Shown one piece after another: positions 52,617 through 61,555 of a stretch of DNA of 64,000 bases. Every line of letters begins with the position of its first letter. Within the stretch, counting starts at the first letter, position 1. The translations under genes and the position numbers were made by a program. The stretch comes from Paraburkholderia hiiakae (lineage in GTDB: Bacteria > Pseudomonadota > Gammaproteobacteria > Burkholderiales > Burkholderiaceae). The notes beneath the pieces were generated by a model. It was not told the origin of the DNA and ran no database searches. It saw nothing but the letters and a program-made list of their open reading frames with translations. The stretch lies in NCBI RefSeq assembly GCF_904848665.1, contig NZ_CAJHCQ010000011.1, positions 212,981 to 276,980 of the forward strand. The letters run 5' to 3'.

Positions 52617-52668
52617 GGACGCTCAATTCCAGTTCCGGTCCGCTGGCGTGCGCCGCACGGAGGCGTGT

Positions 52669-53565
52669 ATGCGTAGCGCGTGGCGTTCGCCGACCTTGCA
52701 CAGCCTGACGCGTGTGTGGCTATTTGCTGCGCTGCTCATGCTCCCTGCCGTATCGCGGGCAATGGAGTTCAAGATCTATTACCAACCCGATCTAAAACTG
52801 AAGGTGATCATCGGGAAGGGAAAGATTCAGAGCGGCGACGCCGAAAAATTTCTGGCGGCCGCCAAACTTGCCGGCCGTGATAGCGAAGGGCATGTTCTCC
52901 TGGTCCTTGATAGCCCGGGCGGAAATGTCGAAGCGGCTTTCAGGGTTGTGGATGCAATGGATCAGGTCAGGGTATATACGGCCGTCCCGGATCATGCGAG
53001 GTGCGCGTCCGCATGTGCTTCGATTCTGTTCGCCTCGGGGGAGCGTAGAAGTGTCGTGGGCACGGGACAGCTCGGCTTTCACAGCTGTTATCGGCGCGCC
53101 GGGAGCACGTATGCCGAGGACTCGCTCTGCAACGAAATCATCGCGGCGAACGCCATGCAACGGGGCGTGAGCCACGCCGGCATCAATCGCTTCGTCAAGC
53201 AATACGGCGCGGCGGACATGGCGTGGGTAGGGCGCAATATCGCGTGCACCTCGCTTCAAGGGCTGTGCAGGCCTGGGTTGCTGGAAACGCAACCCGCAAC
53301 GAAAGCGGCGCTGACGCAAAGCTTCGATTGCAGCGAACTCATCTCTGCTCAGGCACAGCTTGTTTGCGGAGATTCCGAGCTTGCCCGCATCGATAAAACC
53401 ATGGCCGAAGTCTTTAACCAGAAGCTGATGGTATCGACTAATAAAGCCCGGCTAAGAGCAGCGCAACGGGCGTGGCTTCGAAACTCGCGTAATGCGTGCG
53501 GTGACAAAGCGTGTCTGTTGAAGAGCTATCAGGTTCGGCTGGCTGAACTGAAGCGGAACGGCTAG
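52669..53565 (+). CDS. Exported ClpP-like protein fused to an LprI/DUF1311-like domain
   Basis: The 298-residue protein has a signal peptide ending near VSRA at residue 31. Residues 40-190 match the ClpP/crotonase-like fold: LLVLDSPGGNVEAAF at 77-91, ARCASACASIL with candidate nucleophile Ser114, and GQLGFHSC with His138. Residues 218-298 look like an LprI/DUF1311 domain with FDCSELISAQAQLVCGDSEL and cysteines at 221, 233, 277 and 282. LprI-like domains inhibit lysozyme in some proteins. The combination suggests periplasmic proteolysis or envelope defence, which is inference. GGAGG precedes the ATG at 52669. Confidence 0.8.
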   Translation: MRSAWRSPTLHSLTRVWLFAALLMLPAVSRAMEFKIYYQPDLKLKVIIGKGKIQSGDAEKFLAAAKLAGRDSEGHVLLVLDSPGGNVEAAFRVVDAMDQVRVYTAVPDHARCASACASILFASGERRSVVGTGQLGFHSCYRRAGSTYAEDSLCNEIIAANAMQRGVSHAGINRFVKQYGAADMAWVGRNIACTSLQGLCRPGLLETQPATKAALTQSFDCSELISAQAQLVCGDSELARIDKTMAEVFNQKLMVSTNKARLRAAQRAWLRNSRNACGDKACLLKSYQVRLAELKRNG

Positions 53566-53571
53566 TGGTAA

Positions 53572-54462
53572 CTAATGGCAATAGAGATCGTTTTCAGCAT
53601 TGAACATGTCGAACGCAAGGCTTATCGCCTGATCCTTGCGCACGGTCGCGAGCCACCGGCTACGCCGCCATTGCGTCACCGTGTTGTCGACAAAGACGGC
53701 GCTTGCCGCATCGCCCGCGCGCGTCGCGATGAACGCCGCCTGCGCAGCAATCGTTCCGGGCAGCGGGCGATAGTAGGACCAGTCTGCCTGTTTGAGCAGC
53801 CCTTCGATCACGAACTCGTCGTCGACCAGTGCGGCGCAATCGCCCGCCTGGAACGCCAGCAGGGCATCGAGCGGCCGGTCGAAACCGTGCACACTCGCGT
53901 GGAACTCGCGCGCCGCACGAGCGGCATACGGGTTGCCTTGCGACGCGCAAATCGCGCGGCCGCGCAGGTCGCGCCATGCCCGCACATTGCCGTGGTTCAG
54001 GACGAGCGCCATGCCGCGGCCGCTTGTGTACGAAGCCGGTGCGAACGCCACTCGCGCGTCGGGCGAGAAGCTCAGGCCGGCGATGGCGGCATCGGCCTTC
54101 CCTGACTGCAGGGCGGCGCGCGCGGCCGCCGGTTCGGCCAGCAGATACTGCACGGGCAGCCCCACGCGGCGGGCGAGGTCGGAAGCGAGCGCAGCCGCGA
54201 ACGGATCGGGCGCGCCGACCGTGCGGTCGACCTTGCCGACGTAAAGCGTAGGCGCGGGGCGCGGCGGCACCGCCACGATCAGCACGCCGCGCGCGGCCGC
54301 AGCGGCGAAAGGGCGCTCGTTGTCGAGAAGGTTGCGTGGAAAGTCGTTTTTCAGCGCCCACGCGAGCAGCGCGAGACAGGTGAGCGCAGCCGCTAGCGCG
54401 GTGGCCGGCCAGTGCAAGCGCCGCGGAACTGGCGAGGCGGCGAGCGGAGCGTTCCTAGCCAT
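53572..54462 (-). CDS. Family 3 solute-binding protein, fourth gene of the ABC operon
   Basis: The 296-residue protein has an N-terminal anchor helix (about 18-37) and a family 3 substrate-binding fold: ALASDLARRVGLPVQYLL, AALQSGKADAAIAGLSFSPD and GDCAALVDDEFVIEGLL. It begins eight bases inside the permease gene, so expression is coupled. It lacks a lipobox and a clear cleavage site, so it may stay membrane-tethered. Typical nitrate/sulfonate-type ABC systems have one binding protein of a different fold; this one adds a second, amino-acid-type receptor. Confidence 0.82.
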   Translation of the reverse strand: MARNAPLAASPVPRRLHWPATALAAALTCLALLAWALKNDFPRNLLDNERPFAAAAARGVLIVAVPPRPAPTLYVGKVDRTVGAPDPFAAALASDLARRVGLPVQYLLAEPAAARAALQSGKADAAIAGLSFSPDARVAFAPASYTSGRGMALVLNHGNVRAWRDLRGRAICASQGNPYAARAAREFHASVHGFDRPLDALLAFQAGDCAALVDDEFVIEGLLKQADWSYYRPLPGTIAAQAAFIATRAGDAASAVFVDNTVTQWRRSRWLATVRKDQAISLAFDMFNAENDLYCH

Positions 54463-55315
54463 TCTGCGCGAGTCCGACGCGCCAGCGCAGCAGTTGCCGC
54501 TCCAATATCGACAGGCTCTGATTGATCAGCAGTCCAAAGATGGCGAGCAGGACGATGCCCGCGTACATGTCGGGAATCTGAAACGTCTCTTGCGAATTGA
54601 GCGTATAGAAGCCGAGCCCCGAACGCGCACCGATCATCTCCGCCGCCACCAGCGCGGTAATGCTGTAAGCGCCCGCGAGGCGCACGCCCGTGAGGATCTG
54701 TGGCAGCGCTGCAGGCAACACCACCTTCGTCGCGATGAAGCGCTGCGAAGCGCCCATCGAGCGCGCGCAGTCGATCAGCACGCGCTCGACCTGCTTCACG
54801 CCCGCAATGGTATTGAGCAAGACCGGCCAGAACGCGGCCCACACGACAATGGCGATCTTCGACGATTCGCCAATGCCGAGAAACAGCATGAACACGGGAA
54901 AGAGCGCGAAGGCCGACACCTGCCGCAGCAGTTGAAAGACGGGGTCGACAACACGTTCGACGCGCCGGAACCAGCCCAGCAGGAAGCCGCACACAATACC
55001 GCCCGCCACGGCGAGCAGCAGGCCGCTAAGGGATCGCACGGCGCTGGCGCCGATATGCGTCCACGCGTCGCCGTTTTCGAAAAGCCGCGCGATCGCGAGA
55101 GCGACCTGCGAAGGCGGGCTCAGATAAGCCGCATTGACCACGCCGAGCCGGGGCAGCAGCTCCCATAACAGCAGGAAGGCGACGAGCGCAATGGAGCGCT
55201 CGACACCGACGCAAACACGGGCGATGGACGAGCGAACGCGCACGCGCCGGGCGCCGCGAGGCAGAAGAGCGGGCGATTGGCGGACCGCGCCTGGGTCGGA
55301 CATCGAATCAGACAT
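54455..55315 (-). CDS. ABC transporter permease (SsuC/TauC/NitT type)
   Basis: The 286-residue protein has six membrane helices. The cytoplasmic EAA loop is CARSMGASQRFIATKVVLPA near residue 183, which contacts the ATPase. It belongs to the permease group for sulfonates, nitrate, taurine, thiamine precursors and aromatic acids. It overlaps the ATPase gene by eight bases and the fourth gene by eight bases. Confidence 0.9.
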   Translation of the reverse strand: MSDSMSDPGAVRQSPALLPRGARRVRVRSSIARVCVGVERSIALVAFLLLWELLPRLGVVNAAYLSPPSQVALAIARLFENGDAWTHIGASAVRSLSGLLLAVAGGIVCGFLLGWFRRVERVVDPVFQLLRQVSAFALFPVFMLFLGIGESSKIAIVVWAAFWPVLLNTIAGVKQVERVLIDCARSMGASQRFIATKVVLPAALPQILTGVRLAGAYSITALVAAEMIGARSGLGFYTLNSQETFQIPDMYAGIVLLAIFGLLINQSLSILERQLLRWRVGLAQNG

Positions 55316-56150
55316 GATGGGCTCCAGTCACTGCGTGCGCTTCGGGTTCCGCCGTACGCCGCGCGTCGAGCTCCGTGCTGAGGCTTTCCCATGCGCGCTG
55401 CCGCAACGCGATGAACGCCGGCGAGTGACGCAACGCGGCGTCACGCGGGCGCGGCAGATCGACGTCGATGATCTCTTTCACGCGCCCGGGGCCACGGCCG
55501 AGTATGGCGATGCGATCGGAGAGAAAGATCGCCTCGTCGATGCTGTGCGTAACGAACACGACAGTCGTCGCGCTTTGCTCCCAGATCGCGAGCAATTCCT
55601 GCTGAAGCAATTCGCGCGTCTGCGCGTCGAGCGCGCCGAACGGTTCGTCCATTAGTAAAATTTCGGGGCCATACGCAAGCGCGCGTGCGATGGCCACGCG
55701 CTGGCGCATGCCGCCGGAAAGCTGATGCGGATAGTGATCGGCGAACTCCAGCAGGCCCACGAGGCGCAAAAAGCGTTCGGCCTCGCTGCGCCGCCCGGCG
55801 CGCTTCATGCCGCGAATTTCCAGCCCCGCTTCCACGTTCCTGCGCACGGTGCGCCACGGAAAGAGCGCATAGCCCTGGAACACGAAGCCGAGTTTTTGCC
55901 GCACGGCGCTCACGGGCTCCCCGTCCACGCGAATATCGCCCGAGGTTGGCGGCGTGAGGCCGGCGAGCACGTTCAGGAACGTCGACTTGCCGCACCCGCT
56001 TGGACCCAGCAGCGAAATGAATTCGCCTTCGCGCACGGCGAGATCGAAACGCTTGAGCACCGTATGGTGCGTGTCCGTTTGCACGTTGCTATAAGTGAGC
56101 GAGAGATCGCGCGTGACGATCTTCTCGCGTAGCGCGGTCGTCGTGCTCAC
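55308..56150 (-). CDS. ABC transporter ATPase (SsuB/TauB type)
   Basis: The 280-residue protein has Walker A GPSGCGKST at 49-57, Q-loop FQGYALFPW, signature LSGGM at 144-148, Walker B LLMDEP at 165-170 and switch His202 (VFVTHS). It powers the importer with the permease. It overlaps the upstream binding-protein gene by four bases (ATGA) and the permease by eight. Confidence 0.93.
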   Translation of the reverse strand: MSTTTALREKIVTRDLSLTYSNVQTDTHHTVLKRFDLAVREGEFISLLGPSGCGKSTFLNVLAGLTPPTSGDIRVDGEPVSAVRQKLGFVFQGYALFPWRTVRRNVEAGLEIRGMKRAGRRSEAERFLRLVGLLEFADHYPHQLSGGMRQRVAIARALAYGPEILLMDEPFGALDAQTRELLQQELLAIWEQSATTVVFVTHSIDEAIFLSDRIAILGRGPGRVKEIIDVDLPRPRDAALRHSPAFIALRQRAWESLSTELDARRTAEPEAHAVTGAHHV

Positions 56151-57232
56151 GAGCGTGTTCCGTTCGGCGATGTCGTCACACTGGCCTGGGCCTCGTGCTT
56201 CGCAAACGGATTGAAGTCGTTCGTGTAGACATCCTTGACGTTGACCTTGCCCTTCGGAATCTTGCCGGCCTGTTCAAGGATGTCGATGTAGTACTGGATG
56301 GGCGGCTCCGTGACCACGAGGTCCTTCACGTAGGCATAGCGCTCCACGAGCCGGACGTCGATACCAAGCCGCTCGGCCGTGAGCTTGCGCGCTTCGTCGG
56401 GATGCGCGTTGACCCAGTTGCCCGCCTTCGCGATGGCGGTGACGAAGTCGCGCACCGCCTGCGGGTGGGCGCGCGCGAACGCGCCGTTCACGCTATAGGG
56501 CGCCATGCCGCCAAGACCGTGGTCTTCGTCCCAGTCGCTCCACAGCTTGCGCAATTGCGGATCGGCTTCGGCCGAGCCGGAAAAGGGCGGATGAATGATC
56601 GCAACATCCACGTTTTTCGTGACGAGCGCCTGCTCGGACTGATTGTCAGGCACGACGAGCCAGTTGACCTTCGAGACATTCACGCCGTGCTGCGCCAGAT
56701 ACTTTTTGGTGACGAACTCCGCGCACGCGCCGAAGCTGTTGAACGCCACTGTTTTACCTTCAAAGTCCTTCGGCCCGAGAATTCCCGAATCCTTGCGCAC
56801 GAAATACTTCATGTGCGGCGCGTCGGGCAGCGTTTCGCCGCCCGCGGAAATGACCTTGATATCCGCGCCGCTGGCAATCGCGGAGATGACGAGCGGCACC
56901 ATGCGCGTGCCGAAATCAATATCGCCGGTGCCCACGAGCGGAATGATCTGCGGCGCGGAGATCTTGCCGACATATTTGGGTCGCGTGCTCGTGTTGTCGA
57001 AATAGCCCAGCTTGTCAGCGAGATAGACAAGATCGAACGCGGGATTGTCGGGATACTTGAAATACGTGATTTCCTGCTGCGCCGACGCCTGGCTTTTCGA
57101 TGCGGCCGTGTCTTGCGCCTGATCTTCATGCGGCTTGCAGCCGCTTTGGAGAATCAGGGCGGCGGCAGCGCACGCGGTAAGCAGGAGGGTTCCGGCACGG
57201 CGCCGACGGATATTCGAGGAGAACGCCTTCAT
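56147..57232 (-). CDS. ABC transporter substrate-binding lipoprotein (NMT1/SsuA type)
   Basis: The 361-residue protein has a lipoprotein signal with lipobox LQSGC (about Cys33). The mature fold matches NMT1/SsuA-type binding proteins: YPDNPAFDLVYLADKLGYF, VGTGDIDFGTRMVPLVISAI and GKTVAFNSFGACAEFVTKKY. Ligands of this family are sulfonates, nitrate, pyrimidine or aromatic acids; this one is undetermined. The ATG at 57232 gives the lipoprotein signal; an upstream ATG at 57301 would extend it without homology. It is first in a four-gene operon. Confidence 0.88.
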   Translation of the reverse strand: MKAFSSNIRRRRAGTLLLTACAAAALILQSGCKPHEDQAQDTAASKSQASAQQEITYFKYPDNPAFDLVYLADKLGYFDNTSTRPKYVGKISAPQIIPLVGTGDIDFGTRMVPLVISAIASGADIKVISAGGETLPDAPHMKYFVRKDSGILGPKDFEGKTVAFNSFGACAEFVTKKYLAQHGVNVSKVNWLVVPDNQSEQALVTKNVDVAIIHPPFSGSAEADPQLRKLWSDWDEDHGLGGMAPYSVNGAFARAHPQAVRDFVTAIAKAGNWVNAHPDEARKLTAERLGIDVRLVERYAYVKDLVVTEPPIQYYIDILEQAGKIPKGKVNVKDVYTNDFNPFAKHEAQASVTTSPNGTRS

Positions 57233-57447
57233 GGGCTCAGGCTCGGCAACGAGCAGGGTAGTTGAGTGAATGGACGATGCTCGATGATTGTCGATCTGCA
57301 AGGGTTACAGGCAAACCAACGAATTATGATTTGCTTAGTTGTTCATATCGACAACGCGCCAATTCGTCTGTTTCTGCTGTTACGTCGAAATATCCGCTGC
57401 TGCCCTAAGGTGAGCGAGCGGGGAAGTGGCAGGGCAGGCGCGTGCGC

Positions 57448-58887
57448 TCAACGAGTCTGTTCGTTTGTCGTGCACTGGGAACGTCCCATTGCATCGCGAA
57501 TCGTGGCCATCAGGTCGTCGGGATGCACCATCAATTCGCGCACGAGGCGCAGCATCGCGTATTGGTGAAGCACGGCATGCCAGCGCGGCGATTGGGTGAG
57601 TTGCTGCCAGACCGCATCCAGTATTTCCGGATCTGCACGTTGCCCGTCCCGCTGGGCATTGGCGAATTCAAGGCTCGCCTGTGCCGATAGAAGCTGCATG
57701 CGGCTCGCGGCATTGAGCATTCGCGGGGCGCTTTCGGCAGGCGCGTCGCAGCAGTAGAGAATGGCTTTCATCAAGCCGGACTCTTCGGTGCCTTGCGCGC
57801 GTAGCGATGCGCCGTTCAACTGCACAGGGCCCTGATGCGTCTCGAACGTGTACACGACGTTGTCTTCGGCGTGCGCGAGCAGTCGCAAACCGCGCATGAG
57901 CCGCGGGAGGTCGGTCGTTGCGGACTCGACGGATGACTTCGCTTCGACGAGCAGGCGCACGTTCCAGACCGGCGCGGTATCGAGGGTCTTCGCGTGCAGC
58001 CGCTCCAGGAGGACCACGTCCCATTCCGTTTTTGCGCGCTCGTGCTTGCCCGGTATCGAGGCCGGAACGCGCATCGAACTCACGACACGGTAAGCCTGCG
58101 GGTTCTCCTGCGCTGCGTTGAGCCGTTGAGCCAGTGCTTCGAGCGCGTGTACGGCCAGCGCTTCGACAGCAGCGCCGCGCCGCTGCGACGCCCGGCCTTG
58201 CGCCAAGGCCGCCGGCGTACCCGGCCGTGGACCATAGGCATCCAGTAATGATACGTACTGCTGTACGAGTGGTTCCGACGCCAGGGCTTCGAGCCGGCAC
58301 AAGCGCGCGAGTGCCGGACTGTCCAGCAGATCAGCCAGCGCGTGCTCGAAATCCGCGTCCTTTGCCGCAAGCTCCGGCGCGGTGAGAAGGGTTCGCAACG
58401 TATCGTCTAGCCCAGCGTAGTGCGCCTCGTGGTGCGCAGAAGACGCGGACGAATGCAACTGCGCGAGTGCTTCGCGCAGCCACGCTTGCGGGGCGCGCTG
58501 CTGCCTGGCCGGATGCGCGATCGCATTGACTGCGGCATGGATCTGCCGGCGGTCCTGGTCGGCCTGCGCCGAAAGCGACGCAAACTCGCGAACTTGAGGG
58601 GCGCGATGCCGCAGAACCATCGCCTGGTAGGCCCGGTCCCCGGAATCGGCGCGTATTGCCTCGGCGATCATGGCGCCGAGCGCCTCGATAAAGCGCGGCT
58701 TGAGCGTCGGGTTGGGTGTTGCGCCGTGCGCCGTGGCTTCTCGCACTTGTTCAATGACGAGCGCCAGTGCGCAGGCCGGACTCGCATTTCGAAGCTGCAT
58801 CCCTGACGCCGCAACATCTTGCGGTAAGCGATAACGACGGGGGACGTCGCGCAGGATGTTTTCGAGCAGCAGGGCGGGAGAGGACAT
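57448..58887 (-). CDS. Unrecognised protein with a possible PD-(D/E)XK nuclease core
   Basis: The 479-residue protein is soluble and mostly helical, with no signal peptide. A central region shows a PD-(D/E)XK-like order: Glu242 in GAAVEALAVHAL, Asp290 in KTEWDVVLLERL and VEAKSS with Glu315 and Lys317. In that superfamily the D and ExK residues bind metal and cut DNA. Similar Burkholderiaceae genes are sometimes labelled DAHP synthase, which this sequence does not support. The start is uncertain: ATG 58887 is used because homologous-looking sequence begins MSSPALLLENILRD; ATG 58929 is possible. Neither has a clear ribosome site. Confidence 0.65.
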   Translation of the reverse strand: MSSPALLLENILRDVPRRYRLPQDVAASGMQLRNASPACALALVIEQVREATAHGATPNPTLKPRFIEALGAMIAEAIRADSGDRAYQAMVLRHRAPQVREFASLSAQADQDRRQIHAAVNAIAHPARQQRAPQAWLREALAQLHSSASSAHHEAHYAGLDDTLRTLLTAPELAAKDADFEHALADLLDSPALARLCRLEALASEPLVQQYVSLLDAYGPRPGTPAALAQGRASQRRGAAVEALAVHALEALAQRLNAAQENPQAYRVVSSMRVPASIPGKHERAKTEWDVVLLERLHAKTLDTAPVWNVRLLVEAKSSVESATTDLPRLMRGLRLLAHAEDNVVYTFETHQGPVQLNGASLRAQGTEESGLMKAILYCCDAPAESAPRMLNAASRMQLLSAQASLEFANAQRDGQRADPEILDAVWQQLTQSPRWHAVLHQYAMLRLVRELMVHPDDLMATIRDAMGRSQCTTNEQTR

Positions 58888-58982
58888 CGGCGGAGTTGTG
58901 GCATGCGTGTGCGGGGCGATGAGGCACATAGTCTCATAACCCCGCGTGCAAGCCTGGCCGCCTGAGCCGAGCCTGCGTCGCG

Positions 58983-59507
58983 CTAGTGGCGTGTGTGCGC
59001 GCGTGCGGCGCGTGTCTTCGCGGCCTTTTTTGCCGCGGCGGAACGGCCCGCGGCGCCCTTGGTCTGCGCAGCCTTTTTCGCGGCCGCCGAACGGCTTGCC
59101 GCAGGGCGGCGCGCCGCCGCGGTCTTCGCCTGCTTCGACACGGCTTGCGGCGATGCCCCTGCCTTACTCTCGCGCTTGAGCACTTGCGTTGTTGCGCGCG
59201 AACGTTTGGCCTTCGATTCCGTGCCCGCGCGGGTCTTTTTCTCGCCGTGGCCTGCCGCGAGATCCTTGGCGGCCTTCTTGCGCGTCGCTTCGCTGGTCTT
59301 CCCCTGCGCCGGCGGCTTCAGGTCTACACCGGCGCGGCGCGCCTTCGAGAGGCCGATCGCCACGGCCTGCTTCGCGGAGCGCACGCCATGTTTGCCCTCG
59401 CGCACGCGATCGAATTCCTCCTTCACGAATTCGCCGGCCTGGGTGCTTGCGGATTTGCCCGCGCGCTTGTCCGCGCGCGCACGCTCGATCGTTTTCTTCT
59501 CGGGCAT
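58983..59507 (-). CDS. Basic DUF6496-type protein with histone H1-like tail
   Basis: The 174-residue protein has an N-terminal helical region (EFVKEEFDRVREGKHGVRSA), a segment SKARRAGVDLKP, and a C-terminal tail rich in Lys, Ala and Arg with AAAKKAAQTKGAAGRSAAAK repeats. The N-terminal part matches DUF6496; the tail resembles histone H1-like bacterial proteins that bind DNA. It may be a nucleoid or DNA-associated stress protein. AGGAG precedes the ATG. Its repeats make the DNA locally repetitive. Confidence 0.78.
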   Translation of the reverse strand: MPEKKTIERARADKRAGKSASTQAGEFVKEEFDRVREGKHGVRSAKQAVAIGLSKARRAGVDLKPPAQGKTSEATRKKAAKDLAAGHGEKKTRAGTESKAKRSRATTQVLKRESKAGASPQAVSKQAKTAAARRPAASRSAAAKKAAQTKGAAGRSAAAKKAAKTRAARAHTRH

Positions 59508-59575
59508 TTTGGCTCTCCTTAGTCAGTGACCCACTCGTCCCAGCAAGCGCCGTTCCGCGCCTGCGCGGCAAGACA

Positions 59576-60487
59576 TCAGACCGGAACAAAAGCCGGGCGC
59601 GGATCAGCCGCGAGGATTTCGGCCACGAAGTCGAGAAACACGCGGGTCTTGTTCGGCAGCCGCCTGCCTGAGGGATGCACGCCGTGGACGGGCAACGACG
59701 GCGGCGCGAAATCCTCCAGCACGCTGACGACCGCACCGCTCGCAATCTCCGCTGCGAAGAGCCAGCCGGGCGCCTGCACCAACCCCATATGGGCGAGGAC
59801 TGCAGCGCGAATCTGTTCCGCGTCGCCGGTGCGGAAATTGCCGGACGGAACATACAGGCCCCGCCCTTCGACATTCGCGAAGCGCCATGCTCGCGGCTCG
59901 TGCATGGGCGCGAAAACGACACAGGTATGGTGTTCGATATCTTGTGGCGACTCGGGCCGCCCATGCTTTTCGAGGTATTCCGGCGTCGCGACGACAACGA
60001 CCGGAGTCGAGGCCAGGTGCCTCGAAATCATCGAGGAGTCGGCGAGCGGTCCGCTTTTGATCGAAAGGTCGAAGCCTTCCTCGACGAGATTGACGTTTCG
60101 CTCCGTTGCGGAAAGGTCCACGCACACCTGCGGATATCGGGAGAAAAACACCGGCAGGCGCGGCACGATATACAGCCGGCCAAAAACCGGCGGCACGGTG
60201 ACGCGAATCAGCCCGCTCGGGGACACCTGGCCGTGCCCGACGGAAGCCTCGAGCTCGGTGAAGTCGCCGATGATGCGCAAGCCCGCTTCATAGACCGACT
60301 GACCGGTCGCGGTGAGCGTCATGCTGCGCGATGTGCGTCTGACCAGTTGAGCGCCAAGATAGCGCTCGAGCGACGCGATCTGCTTGCTGACCGCAGGCTG
60401 GCCCACGCCAATGTCGCGCGCCGCCGCAGCGAAACTTCCGCTTTCGACGATGCGGATGAAAAGTTTGAGCGCATCGAGCCGGTCCAT
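59576..60487 (-). CDS. LysR family transcriptional regulator
   Basis: The 303-residue protein has the LysR helix-turn-helix (FAAAARDIGVGQPAVSKQIA, about residues 18-37) and a CrgA-like effector domain (EGFDLSIKSGPLADSSMISR). It is divergent from an esterase gene 124 bp away, with a TGGAAT/ATTCCA inverted repeat between them, and probably regulates it. Confidence 0.88.
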   Translation of the reverse strand: MDRLDALKLFIRIVESGSFAAAARDIGVGQPAVSKQIASLERYLGAQLVRRTSRSMTLTATGQSVYEAGLRIIGDFTELEASVGHGQVSPSGLIRVTVPPVFGRLYIVPRLPVFFSRYPQVCVDLSATERNVNLVEEGFDLSIKSGPLADSSMISRHLASTPVVVVATPEYLEKHGRPESPQDIEHHTCVVFAPMHEPRAWRFANVEGRGLYVPSGNFRTGDAEQIRAAVLAHMGLVQAPGWLFAAEIASGAVVSVLEDFAPPSLPVHGVHPSGRRLPNKTRVFLDFVAEILAADPRPAFVPV

Positions 60488-60512
60488 CTCTTCTTCCCCA
60501 AAACTTCCTGGA

Positions 60513-60531
60513 TGGAATGGATTCTATTCCA
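60513..60531. promoter_or_regulatory. Inverted repeat between LysR and esterase genes
   Basis: Arms TGGAAT and ATTCCA are spaced by seven bases, 25 bases upstream of the LysR start and 81 bases upstream of the esterase. It fits a LysR site by position and symmetry. Confidence 0.5.
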
Positions 60532-60611
60532 CTTGGCCTTCTTCCATGGCCTGATTGGAATCGATATCGTCATGCCCATCGACCACGCATTCACGCAACG
60601 AAGGAGCCATG

Positions 60612-61547
60612 ATGAGCATCGGACAACGCGCAAACCTGATCGAAATGCGGCACAGCCTGAGCGACAGCGACCGTGACGCAGCGAGCGCCGCGATCGCGCG
60701 CTCGCAACGGCATTTCAACGAATTCAGTGGAACGATGCGTGAGGCGTACGACGCCATGACCGCGCAGACGCCGGTGGCGGATGGCGTAGGCCTCGAGCGC
60801 ATCGACCACGCGGACGCAAAAGGGTGGTGGATTCGGCCGCCATCCGCGCCTGCCCGCCGCGCGATCCTGTTCCTGCACGGCGGCGCCTTTGTGCTCGGGT
60901 CTGCGAGCGGGTATCGCGGTTTTGCGAGTCAGATCGCGGTGCGCGCTGGCGTTGACACCTTTGTTCTCGACTATCCGCTTGCGCCCGAGCATCCGTTTCC
61001 CGCGGCGTACGATGCCGTGCTTGCCGCGCTGCGGTGGTTCGCGAACTGCGGCATACGCGAGGTCGCCCTCGTTGGCGATTCTGCGGGCGGCGGCCTTGCG
61101 CTTGCGGTTGTGGGCGTCGAGGAGCGGCGGGCGTTGACCATCGCGAGTGTGGCCGCTTTCTCGCCGTGGGTCGATCTTGCGTTCACGGGGCCGTCGTTCC
61201 ATAGCGAAGCGACCCAGGACCCCGTCTTGACGCGGCCCGTGCTCGCCAATGCCGCCGCGGCGTATCTTGGCGCTGCCGATCCCACAGATGGACGCGCGTC
61301 GCCACTGCATGCCATTGCGAAACACCTGCCGCCCATCGCGCTCCAGGTGGGCACGGACGAACTCCTGCTCGACGACGCGCGGCGTTATGCGACGGCTGCG
61401 GCGGAGCAGGGCAACACGGTGCAACTGGAAGTCTACGAAGGACTGCACCACGTGTTCCAGCGATCCACCCATGAGCTGGCGAGCGCCCGGTACGCGTTGG
61501 ATCAGGTTGCGAGCTTCATCTCGCGAAACTGGACGCTTGACGCTTAA
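60612..61547 (+). CDS. Alpha/beta hydrolase, HSL-type esterase
   Basis: The 311-residue protein is a hormone-sensitive-lipase-like esterase: oxyanion motif HGGAFVLGS near residue 97, nucleophile elbow GDSAGGG near 162, acid Asp in VGTDELLLDDA and His in YEGLHHVFQ near 281. It hydrolyses short acyl esters in the cytoplasm. Two ATG codons at 60609 and 60612 follow AAGGAG; the second has better spacing. It is divergent from LysR. Confidence 0.88.
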   Translation: MSIGQRANLIEMRHSLSDSDRDAASAAIARSQRHFNEFSGTMREAYDAMTAQTPVADGVGLERIDHADAKGWWIRPPSAPARRAILFLHGGAFVLGSASGYRGFASQIAVRAGVDTFVLDYPLAPEHPFPAAYDAVLAALRWFANCGIREVALVGDSAGGGLALAVVGVEERRALTIASVAAFSPWVDLAFTGPSFHSEATQDPVLTRPVLANAAAAYLGAADPTDGRASPLHAIAKHLPPIALQVGTDELLLDDARRYATAAAEQGNTVQLEVYEGLHHVFQRSTHELASARYALDQVASFISRNWTLDA

Positions 61548-61555
61548 GGCACGCC

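Noticed and set aside
57448..58887. DAHP synthase assignment sometimes given to similar genes
   Set aside because: No DAHP synthase motif or TIM-barrel pattern is visible; the sequence instead shows a nuclease-like motif order.
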